In this document: positions 1-5,076 of the stretch, in pieces
Position numbering within the stretch: position 1 is the stretch's first letter
Layout: every line of letters begins with the position of its first letter
Program-made: the position numbers and the translations under genes
From: Verrucomicrobiota bacterium
Lineage (GTDB): Bacteria > Verrucomicrobiota > Verrucomicrobiia > Limisphaerales > UBA1096
DNA: 5,345 nt
Assembly (NCBI GenBank): GCA_015658765.1
Contig: DQOE01000242.1
Location: 1-5,345, forward strand
Direction of reading: 5' to 3'
The notes under the pieces: generated by a model
What the model was told of the DNA's origin: nothing
What the model saw: only the letters and a program-made list of their open reading frames with translations
Databases searched by the model: none

Positions 1-39
1 CTGCGGCTTGATCGTGCTGGTGTTTAGGCAAAATTTCAT
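1..39 (-). CDS. Sugar phosphate isomerase/epimerase-like TIM-barrel protein, N-terminal 13 codons only (cut by window edge)
   Basis: An ATG on the minus strand lies 4 nt after the TAA of the upstream sulfatase and opens a frame that runs off the window. The visible residues are MKFCLNTSTIKPQ. As I recall the family, this closely matches the first beta-strand of sugar phosphate isomerase/epimerase (xylose-isomerase-like, AP endonuclease family 2) proteins, which often begin M-K-x-C-L-N-T-S-T-I. Members are cytoplasmic TIM barrels of about 270-300 residues that isomerise or epimerise sugars using a divalent metal. No strong Shine-Dalgarno sequence lies just ahead of the ATG, so translational coupling to the sulfatase stop is likely. 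The position as third gene after an oxidoreductase and a sulfatase fits a sugar catabolic operon. Only 13 residues are seen, so the function is an inference from the N-terminal motif and the context. Confidence 0.6.
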   Translation of the reverse strand, partial: MKFCLNTSTIKPQ

Positions 40-43
40 GGCT

Positions 44-1465
44 TTAAAATTGCCCCAAGCGGGGAGGGGAGGGATCCATGGTGAACACGCTCGCGTCGAA
101 ACAGGCTTTCATGAGTCGTAGTTTGCGATTGGCGTGTTCGGGGGTGTTCCAGAGATTTTCAAATTCATCGGGATCGTTTTTGAGGTCGTACAATTCGCCC
201 TGGTCGGTGCCGTGATAAACGACGATTTTTTCCTCGCGTGTGCGCAGCATCGAGCCGTACGAGTGTTTGTGCGTCCATGCGTTGTAATATTCGCTGAAGA
301 CATAATCGCGGTGCTGGCTGGCATCCGCTTGGCCAAGAAGGATGGGCATCAGCGACCGGCCTTGGATGGTTTCGGGGATCTCAATATTGGCCGCCTCAAG
401 GAGGGTCGGCGCGATGTCAATCAACTCCATGAGGCAGTCGGCACGCAGGTCAGTTGCGAATCGGTCTTTCCACGAGAAGATCAGCGGCACGCGGACAGCT
501 TCGTCGTAAAAGTGAGGCCCCTTGAGGTACACGCCGTGGTCGCCAAGCATCTCACCGTGGTCGGACATGAAAATGACGATGGTGTTTTCCAGTTGGCCGG
601 TTTCCTTGAGGGCGGTGAGCATCCGGCCGACCTGTTTGTCGATCAACTCGACCATCGCGTAGTAGGCGGCGGTGACCTCCCGTTTGTCGCGATCGGTCAT
701 TTTGCTGATGTCGTATCCCTCGGGATCGTTGTGGGAGAACTTGCCGTCGAGTTGCTGGTAAGTGGTCTTGGTTTCGAGTTCGCCCGGCTTGGCCTTGGGC
801 AGTGGCATGTCGTCGGGATTGTATCGGGCGAGGAATTCCTCCGGCGGGTCAAAGGGATGATGCGGCGCAAAACTGTTGTAGCTAAAAAACCAGGGAGCGC
901 CGTTCTGCTCGTGGATAAACTCGATTGCCCTCTCGGCGCACCAAGTAGTTTGGTTGTACTCCTCGGGGACGCCATGCTTGATGTAATCCGTCGATGCGCC
1001 GCCGTAGAGTTCCTCCCACGATGTGCCCTTGGCATGCAGCCATTGCGTGTAGGCGTTCTCGGGCCAGTCCGGCTGCGGGTGGTGCGACCAGTGAAAGATG
1101 CTGTAGCCGTCGTCGATGCGTGCCTCGACGACGCCGTTGGCGCAGGTGGCGAGGTGCAGTTTGCCGGCCAAGCCGCAGGTGTAGCCTGCGTCGGCGAACA
1201 GGCGGCTGACCAGTTTTTCGTTGGGAGGCAGCGCTTGGCCGTTTTGGCGGCACTTGGTCGTCCGCGGGTAACGGCCGGTCATAAATGCCGCACGGCTGGG
1301 GGTGCAGACCGGGCTTTGGGCGTATGCTTGGGTGAACGCCACGCCTTGCCCAACCAAGTTGTCGATGCACGGAGTGTTGATGTGCGGGTTGCCCAATGAG
1401 CGGATGGTGTCGTGCCGCTGTTGGTCGGTGCAAATCCAGAGCACGTTGGGCCGTGTGCGAGGCAT
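44..1465 (-). CDS. Sulfatase (S1 / alkaline phosphatase superfamily), no signal peptide, probably cytoplasmic
   Basis: A 473-residue sulfatase, predicted to hydrolyse sulfate esters using a formylglycine made from cysteine. Visible motifs: metal-site strand NVLWICTDQQ at residues 7-16 (Asp14); sulfatase signature CTPSR at 54-58 with Cys54 as the formylglycine precursor, followed by AAFMTGRYP; second signature GYTCGLAGKLH at 94-104; a substrate/metal-side PHH around 201-203; metal-binding SDHGE at 301-305 (Asp302, His303); Lys315 shortly after; and the C-terminal GELYDLKNDPDEFENLW segment usual in these enzymes. Residue 13 is Thr where many arylsulfatases have a first Asp (DDQ); the TDQQR form is common in one branch of the superfamily. 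The N-terminus starts directly at the first core strand, with no signal peptide or lipobox. The ATG lies 3 nt after the oxidoreductase TGA, without a Shine-Dalgarno sequence, suggesting coupled translation. The substrate is probably a sulfated sugar or small oligosaccharide; phosphonate or choline sulfate esters cannot be excluded. Confidence 0.93.
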   Translation of the reverse strand: MPRTRPNVLWICTDQQRHDTIRSLGNPHINTPCIDNLVGQGVAFTQAYAQSPVCTPSRAAFMTGRYPRTTKCRQNGQALPPNEKLVSRLFADAGYTCGLAGKLHLATCANGVVEARIDDGYSIFHWSHHPQPDWPENAYTQWLHAKGTSWEELYGGASTDYIKHGVPEEYNQTTWCAERAIEFIHEQNGAPWFFSYNSFAPHHPFDPPEEFLARYNPDDMPLPKAKPGELETKTTYQQLDGKFSHNDPEGYDISKMTDRDKREVTAAYYAMVELIDKQVGRMLTALKETGQLENTIVIFMSDHGEMLGDHGVYLKGPHFYDEAVRVPLIFSWKDRFATDLRADCLMELIDIAPTLLEAANIEIPETIQGRSLMPILLGQADASQHRDYVFSEYYNAWTHKHSYGSMLRTREEKIVVYHGTDQGELYDLKNDPDEFENLWNTPEHANRKLRLMKACFDASVFTMDPSPPRLGQF

Positions 1466-1468
1466 GGA

Positions 1469-2437
1469 TCAGACGGGAACCGGGACACCGGCTTGCTCGC
1501 GGAGTTGGTCGAGCACGCGCATGTTGCCAAGCGTGTCCTCCCGTGTGATCCACGGGGCGGCACCGTTTACGGCTGCAGCGAACGCCTCCGCCTCCAGCGC
1601 GTACACCGGCGTGTCGGTCTTGGCCTCGATGGTTTGAGTTTCCCCGCCCTTGGTCAGAGTGAATGTGCCGTCACCCAGCCAGGGATCGTTGATGGCGATC
1701 TCGCCGGCGTCGCCGGCGATATAGGTTGTCCAGTCGTTTTCAACCGTCATGCCGCAGGTGAATGTCGCCAGAGTCTTGTCGCCGAACCGCAGCACTCCCG
1801 CCGCGTAGTCGTCGACGCCGAGTTTGTGCAGGTGTGCAAAACAGGCGGTGTCAGTCGGCTCGCTGCCCATGATTGCCCGGGTCAGGTTGACGCAGTAGCA
1901 CCCGACGTCCATCAATCCGCCGCCGGCTTGGGCGGGTTGGTAGCGCGCATCACCCTCCAGCGCTTCACGGGCGAATGAAAAATTGGAGCGGATCAGCTTC
2001 ACTTGCCCAAGCGCACCGCCCCGGATCATCTCGATGAGCTTTTGAACTGCCGGGAGCCTGCGGTACATGAACGCCTCGACGAGCAGTTGGCCGGTTCGCT
2101 CGGCGGCGGCGAACATGGTCTCGGCCTCGGTGGCGTTGCGGGCGATTGGTTTTTCGCAGAGAACATCCTTGCCGGCCTCCATCGCCTTGATCGACCACTC
2201 GGCGTGCAGGCCGTTGGGCAGCGAGATGTAAACAGCATCCACATCGGGATCGTTGATCAGCGCCTCGTAACCGGCGATGCCGCGGCCGCCGTGCTTTGCG
2301 GCGAATAAGTCGGCGGTTTCCTGCAGCCTGGAACCGGATGCAACGTGGATGCCGGTGGGTGTGTGCTTGAGATCCGTGGCGAGTTTCCCCGCGATCATGC
2401 CCGTTCCGAGAACGCCCCAGCGTAGTGGTTGAGTCAT
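1469..2437 (-). CDS. Gfo/Idh/MocA family NAD(P)-dependent oxidoreductase
   Basis: A 322-residue cytoplasmic oxidoreductase, first gene of the minus-strand operon. The N-terminal Rossmann fold shows RWGVLGTGMIA with GxGxxA at 11-16. The second strand ends in GSR (35-37), and the Arg suggests possible NADP preference. YISLPNGLHAEW (70-81) and the family signature CEKP (94-97, Lys96 catalytic/cofactor contact) follow. The C-terminal alpha/beta domain includes EAFMYR (121-126) and GGGLMDVGCYCVN (172-184), where the Asp and neighbouring residues line the active site in relatives such as dihydrodiol dehydrogenase/glucose-fructose oxidoreductase. Length is normal for the family. At residues 127-129 I see RLP where many relatives have H-P after MYR, so the substrate pocket may differ. 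An AAGGGG Shine-Dalgarno sequence precedes the ATG by 8 nt. In this context it probably oxidises or reduces a monosaccharide released or desulfated by the neighbouring enzymes; the exact substrate is unknown. Confidence 0.92.
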   Translation of the reverse strand: MTQPLRWGVLGTGMIAGKLATDLKHTPTGIHVASGSRLQETADLFAAKHGGRGIAGYEALINDPDVDAVYISLPNGLHAEWSIKAMEAGKDVLCEKPIARNATEAETMFAAAERTGQLLVEAFMYRRLPAVQKLIEMIRGGALGQVKLIRSNFSFAREALEGDARYQPAQAGGGLMDVGCYCVNLTRAIMGSEPTDTACFAHLHKLGVDDYAAGVLRFGDKTLATFTCGMTVENDWTTYIAGDAGEIAINDPWLGDGTFTLTKGGETQTIEAKTDTPVYALEAEAFAAAVNGAAPWITREDTLGNMRVLDQLREQAGVPVPV

Positions 2438-2439
2438 AA

Positions 2440-2481
2440 GATTGGCCCCTTAAAGTCGGGAGGCGACAAAAAATGCCAATC
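2440..2481 (-). promoter_or_regulatory. Nested inverted repeat in the oxidoreductase leader (possible RNA hairpin or operator)
   Basis: Read on the minus strand, GATTGGC (2481-2475) is perfectly complementary to GCCAATC (2446-2440), giving a 7-bp stem that ends 2 nt before the start codon. Inside it, GTCG (2467-2464) and CGAC (2458-2455) form a second 4-bp stem around a CCTCC pentaloop. The ribosome binding site AAGGGG sits between the two stems. The loop CCUCC is itself complementary to a consensus Shine-Dalgarno sequence. The symmetry is seen directly; a role in translational control, or as a DNA operator, is inference. It does not match a riboswitch class I recognise. Confidence 0.4.
2446..2451 (-). 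promoter_or_regulatory. Ribosome binding site of the oxidoreductase gene
   Basis: On the minus strand this reads AAGGGG and lies 8 nt before the ATG at 2437, a good Shine-Dalgarno match that supports this start. Its 3' base falls in the stem of the leader inverted repeat and the rest lies in the adjacent internal loop, so access could depend on RNA folding. Confidence 0.65.
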
Positions 2482-2554
2482 CACAAGACTCGCGACAAGA
2501 TGAATCCATCGTAAAAAGGGCGAAACACACGGAAATCTTCCTAATATTTTTCCC

Positions 2555-2582
2555 TTTTGCGAGGTTTCCATTTTGCGAGGTT
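2555..2582. repeat. Tandem direct repeat, 2 x TTTTGCGAGGTT at 16-bp spacing (candidate operator)
   Basis: TTTTGCGAGGTT occurs exactly at 2555-2566 and again at 2571-2582. The match extends leftwards as CC plus one variable base, giving 14 of 15 identical positions per unit, with a 16-bp period of about one and a half helical turns. It sits midway between two divergent operons and its right copy overlaps the TTGACC -35-like hexamer at 2581. This layout fits two binding sites for a transcription factor. The neighbouring HTH protein is the obvious candidate, but that link is inference. Confidence 0.55.
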
Positions 2583-2631
2583 GACCGCAGCACGGCTTTT
2601 TGATAGCACCCCCTCGTTTAGGAGATTAGAG

Positions 2632-2694
2632 AAGGAGTTTATTGTGCAGCAACCGGTACAAAGCGGCCTTGAACGAGATCCGGGGTTGAGCTGA
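2632..2694 (+). other. Strong Shine-Dalgarno with a short upstream ORF (possible leader peptide)
   Basis: AAGGAG at 2632-2637 is the best ribosome binding site in the window, yet no long frame follows it. GTG at 2644 (6-nt spacing) opens a 16-codon frame ending with TGA at 2692-2694, and TTG at 2642 opens a 15-codon frame ending at 2687-2689. The HTH gene starts at 2718, 23 nt beyond the first stop. It could encode a leader peptide that couples translation to the HTH gene, or be a remnant or chance match. There is no run of regulatory codons typical of amino-acid attenuators. Confidence 0.3.
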
Positions 2695-2704
2695 CAAAGG
2701 ACTT

Positions 2705-2710
2705 GGAGAG
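2705..2710 (+). promoter_or_regulatory. Ribosome binding site of the HTH gene
   Basis: GGAGAG lies 7 nt before the ATG at 2718. It supports that ATG over the in-frame TTG at 2703, which would start inside this region and has only AAAGG two bases ahead of it. Confidence 0.6.
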
Positions 2711-2717
2711 TGATCCA

Positions 2718-3173
2718 ATGGCACTTGAATTTCATAAATACCTCAAGGATATGCGTGTGCGCTACACGAGCAACACGCGAAAGCTGTGCGTTATTCTCAA
2801 GCTTCCACATACCGCCTGGTCCAAGATCGAGCGTGGGATCAACCCGCCCCCCAAGCCAACAATCTTGAAGCTTTTCTCCCGGGTGGTTCAATGCAAAAGC
2901 TACGAGGAAGTGGAGTTGTTTGCCTTGGCCAAGCGTTGGAGACCCAGCCCGAACACAAACCGTCCGCACGAACTTTTGGTTCCACCTGCCGAGGCCATCT
3001 CAATTCTTGGCGAACGCGAGTACAATCGCCGCATGGAGGCCGCCTACGAGGCCAACAAGCCCGATTACCAGCACAAACATTACAAGCCGCTGCTCCCGGT
3101 GGGTGCTCCCTCCAAAGAACGCGCAAAGGTGGAGCAAGAGGAAGAAACCGAGACCATCATCCACGCCAGTTAA
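2718..3173 (+). CDS. Small XRE-like helix-turn-helix protein, probable DNA-binding regulator
   Basis: A 151-residue protein from the ATG at 2718 (156 if the in-frame TTG at 2703 is used). Residues about 5-73 look like a Cro/C1-type (XRE) HTH: FHKYLKDMRVRY as helix 1, KLCVILKLPHTAWSKIERGINPPP (residues 22-45) covering the turn and recognition helix with the characteristic SKIERG, then TILKLFSRVV and a further helix EEVELFALAKRW. The W-SKIE-G-NPPP pattern resembles small HTH proteins I associate with Verrucomicrobiota genomes. The C-terminal half has no recognised domain; it is polar, with an acidic tail (VEQEEETET at about 138-146), and is probably flexible. It has no signal peptide or membrane segment. 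It lies between two divergent sulfatase arms and just ahead of an exported sulfatase, so it may regulate one or both arms. No ligand-binding domain is visible, so what it senses is unknown. Confidence 0.75.
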   Translation: MALEFHKYLKDMRVRYTSNTRKLCVILKLPHTAWSKIERGINPPPKPTILKLFSRVVQCKSYEEVELFALAKRWRPSPNTNRPHELLVPPAEAISILGEREYNRRMEAAYEANKPDYQHKHYKPLLPVGAPSKERAKVEQEEETETIIHAS

Positions 3174-3224
3174 GGCTGCCTTCACTTCTTCATCCCATTC
3201 TTCCCGCTGGCGCGTTCCATCGTT

Positions 3225-5036
3225 TTGGGGCACGGTTCGGGCGTTGTGAGTCCGTGTTTGATTTTTGCATTCACTCTTTGCCTGTTCGTGTTGAGCGCGA
3301 GCCAAGCCCAGTCCGGCGAACGCCCCCCGAATGTCGTGCTGGTGCTCACCGACGACCAGGGCTTCGGCGATGTTCGTTCACACGGCAACAAGCTGATCGA
3401 CACGCCGGTTCACGATCGGATCGCGGCGGAGGGCGTTCGCTTCGATCGGTTCTTTGTCAGCCCGGTTTGTGCCCCGACACGGGCTAGTTTGCTCACAGGC
3501 CGCTACCACATCCGCACCGGGGTGCACGGCGTGACACGCGGACATGAAATCATGCGGGCGGACGAGGTCACCATCGCCGAGTTGCTGAAAGGCGCGGGGT
3601 ACGCGACAGGCGCATTCGGCAAATGGCACAACGGCTCGCAGTACCCCCACCACCCGAACGGGCAGGGTTTCGATGAGTTTCTTGGCTTTTGTGCTGGGCA
3701 CTGGAACAATTACTTTGACACCTCCCTCGATCACAACGGTACGATGGTGAAGTCAGATGGGTTTATCATCGACACGCTGACAGATGCGGCAATTGAGTTT
3801 ATCGAAGCGAACCACAAGCGCCCGTTTTTCTGCTACATCCCCTACAACACGCCGCACACGCCCTGGCAGGTCCCGGAGCGGTATTGGCGGAAATATCAGG
3901 CCAAGGGCATCGACGATCCCGCAATCGCCTGTGCCTATGCGATGTGCGAAAACATCGACGACAACATGGGCCGCGTCTTGGCCAAGCTTGAGGAACTCAA
4001 AATCGCCGACGACACCATTTTTATTTATCTCTCGGACAACGGGCCAAACACCGACCGCTACAACGCCGGCATGAAGGGCCGCAAAGGCAGCGCCCACGAG
4101 GGAGGCGGGCGAGTGCCGTTTTTTGTTCGCTATCCGCGCCGGATTTCACCCGGGAAAGTCATCAAGCCCATCGCGGCCCATATCGACCTGTTGCCGACGC
4201 TCATGGAATACTGCGGCGTGCGGAATTACAAAACCAAGCCGCTCGATGGGCGAAGCCTGGTGCCGCTCATCGAGAGCAGGCCAAGCGCTTGGCCAAACCG
4301 AACCCTGTTTACGGTATGGGGCGGCACCCGATTGCAGGACGGCCGCCGTGCCGTGCGCACCGACCGTTGGCGAGCGGTGAATGAAAAGCGAGGCTGGGAA
4401 CTTTACGACATGCTGAATGATCCGTTGCAAAAACAAAACCTCGCCCAAGCCAAGCCGGATGTGCTCGCCAGGTTTAGCTCCGCTTACGGTGAGTGGTTCT
4501 CGGATGCCGCCTCCGCCGGGTTCGACCCCATTCCCATTCACGTCGGTCATCCCGCTCGGGACGAGGTGGTGCTGGAGGGGCACTATGCCCACTTGAACCC
4601 GACTGGAGGCAAGCGGGCTGATGCCAAGCTGCACGGCATCAGTTACCACGGTCGCTCCGGTTGGGCCAACGACTGGGTGGACAACTGGGCCAGCACAAAA
4701 GCCCATCCGTACTGGCATCTCAACATCGTCCGCAGCGGCGACTATCGGGTCGTCCTGAAATACGCCTGTGCCGAGGCTGATGTCGGCACCCTGCTGCGGG
4801 TTGAAGTAGGCGGCGAGTCACTGGAATTGAAAGTCGACAAGCCGTTTCTCCCGATGACGATCCCCAGCCCGGATCGCATCGAGCGCAAGGAGGCGCCCGA
4901 GCGCACGTGGGGCAGCCTGCATGCCGGCACGGTGCGCTTGGCCAAGGGCAAAACCCAACTCAAAATCCGCGCGCTGGAGATACCCGGCGCCGAGGCGCTG
5001 GAGCTAAAGGCGGTGCACCTGATTCGGCAGCGTTGA
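3225..5036 (+). CDS. Exported arylsulfatase (S1 family) with extra C-terminal beta-sandwich-like module
   Basis: About 603 residues. A hydrophobic segment at 10-25 (PCLIFAFTLCLFVLSA) followed by SQA at 26-28 looks like a Sec signal peptide cleaved near residue 28, so the enzyme should act in the periplasm or outside. Catalytic motifs: NVVLVLTDDQ with Asp43-Asp44; signature CAPTR at 82-86 with Cys82 as formylglycine precursor, then ASLLTGRY; second signature GYATGAFGKWH at 125-135; His211 in NTPHTPW; Asp271-Asn272 in LSDNG; Lys284 in MKGRKG. The sulfatase fold ends near 430 and is followed by about 165 extra residues (see separate entry). Start choice is unclear. TTG at 3225 and GTG at 3246 are in frame and both keep the signal peptide, but neither has a clear Shine-Dalgarno sequence. 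The frame is open back to the TAA of the HTH gene at 3171. Probable role: removing sulfate from an extracellular glycan; linkage and sugar are unknown. Confidence 0.93.
   Translation: MGHGSGVVSPCLIFAFTLCLFVLSASQAQSGERPPNVVLVLTDDQGFGDVRSHGNKLIDTPVHDRIAAEGVRFDRFFVSPVCAPTRASLLTGRYHIRTGVHGVTRGHEIMRADEVTIAELLKGAGYATGAFGKWHNGSQYPHHPNGQGFDEFLGFCAGHWNNYFDTSLDHNGTMVKSDGFIIDTLTDAAIEFIEANHKRPFFCYIPYNTPHTPWQVPERYWRKYQAKGIDDPAIACAYAMCENIDDNMGRVLAKLEELKIADDTIFIYLSDNGPNTDRYNAGMKGRKGSAHEGGGRVPFFVRYPRRISPGKVIKPIAAHIDLLPTLMEYCGVRNYKTKPLDGRSLVPLIESRPSAWPNRTLFTVWGGTRLQDGRRAVRTDRWRAVNEKRGWELYDMLNDPLQKQNLAQAKPDVLARFSSAYGEWFSDAASAGFDPIPIHVGHPARDEVVLEGHYAHLNPTGGKRADAKLHGISYHGRSGWANDWVDNWASTKAHPYWHLNIVRSGDYRVVLKYACAEADVGTLLRVEVGGESLELKVDKPFLPMTIPSPDRIERKEAPERTWGSLHAGTVRLAKGKTQLKIRALEIPGAEALELKAVHLIRQR
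4279..4294. repeat. 16-bp perfect palindrome GGCCAAGCGCTTGGCC
   Basis: A perfect inverted repeat without a spacer inside the exported sulfatase gene. Its right end overlaps one of the six CTTGGCCAA copies (4288-4296). It lies in coding sequence, so a local regulatory role is unlikely; it is better viewed with the dispersed palindrome family. Confidence 0.5.
4527..5033 (+). other. C-terminal accessory domain of the exported sulfatase (carbohydrate-binding-like, unassigned)
   Basis: Residues about 435-603 follow the sulfatase core. They start at IHVGHPARDEVVLEG and include an aromatic-rich stretch (SGWANDWVDNW, about 482-492) and a pattern of short beta-strands: YWHLNIV, GDYRVVLKYACAEAD, TLLRVEVGGESLELKV, LHAGTVRLAKGKTQLKIRALEI and ALELKAVHLI. 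The order of ligand-like aromatics, a Y-x-V-x-L-x-Y strand, a G-x-x-L-x-V strand and a final glycine/lysine-rich pair of strands resembles galactose-binding-like or CBM6/35-type sandwiches. I have seen similar tails on sulfatases and fucosidases of Planctomycetota and Verrucomicrobiota. It probably holds the enzyme on its glycan. Boundaries are approximate and the family name is not certain. Confidence 0.5.
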
Positions 5037-5076
5037 TTTACCCCTCGCCGCCTGATTCCGCGGCGGTCAGGTTTAA

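Larger units (their letters stand above)
2438..2717. other. Divergent intergenic region between the two sulfatase arms
   Basis: This 280-bp region separates the minus-strand oxidoreductase operon from the plus-strand HTH gene, so it should hold promoters for both arms. It is more A/T-rich than the genes, with poly-A and poly-T patches near 2467-2473, 2513-2517 and 2546-2551. It contains the leader inverted repeat, the tandem TTTTGCGAGGTT repeat and an orphan Shine-Dalgarno sequence. A weak plus-strand sigma-70-like pair is TTGACC (2581-2586) with TAGCAC (2604-2609), 17-bp spacer, only 3 of 6 matches in the -10 box. On the minus strand TTGTCG with CATTTT, 17-bp spacer, is equally weak. I do not call either as a promoter. 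Confidence 0.6.

Noticed and set aside
134..1399. 421-codon open frame on the plus strand opposite the cytoplasmic sulfatase gene
   Set aside because: It mirrors the sulfatase codons, has valine- and alanine-rich low-information sequence and no recognisable domain; the sulfatase on the minus strand has complete catalytic motifs. It is a GC-driven antisense shadow.
2531..2551. GGAAATCTTCC followed by a T-rich run, as a terminator or operator
   Set aside because: The stem is four base pairs with a three-base loop and lies between divergent genes where no terminator is expected.
2581..2609. Sigma-70-like promoter TTGACC plus TAGCAC for the HTH gene
   Set aside because: The -35 is good but the -10 matches only three of six consensus bases, and sigma-70 spacing rules are poorly tested in this group; mentioned only as context for the repeat.
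2541..2969. 142-codon minus-strand frame across the intergenic region and the HTH gene
   Set aside because: It overlaps the HTH gene antisense, shows no domain or ribosome binding site, and would block the divergent regulatory region; the HTH frame has a recognisable fold.
5046..5071. Inverted repeats CCGCC/GGCGG and CCTGA/TCAGG after the exported sulfatase, as a terminator
   Set aside because: The stems are only 5 bp and mutually exclusive, the loops are 9-11 nt, and no T-run follows; the next gene may start at 5077, so a terminator here is not supported.
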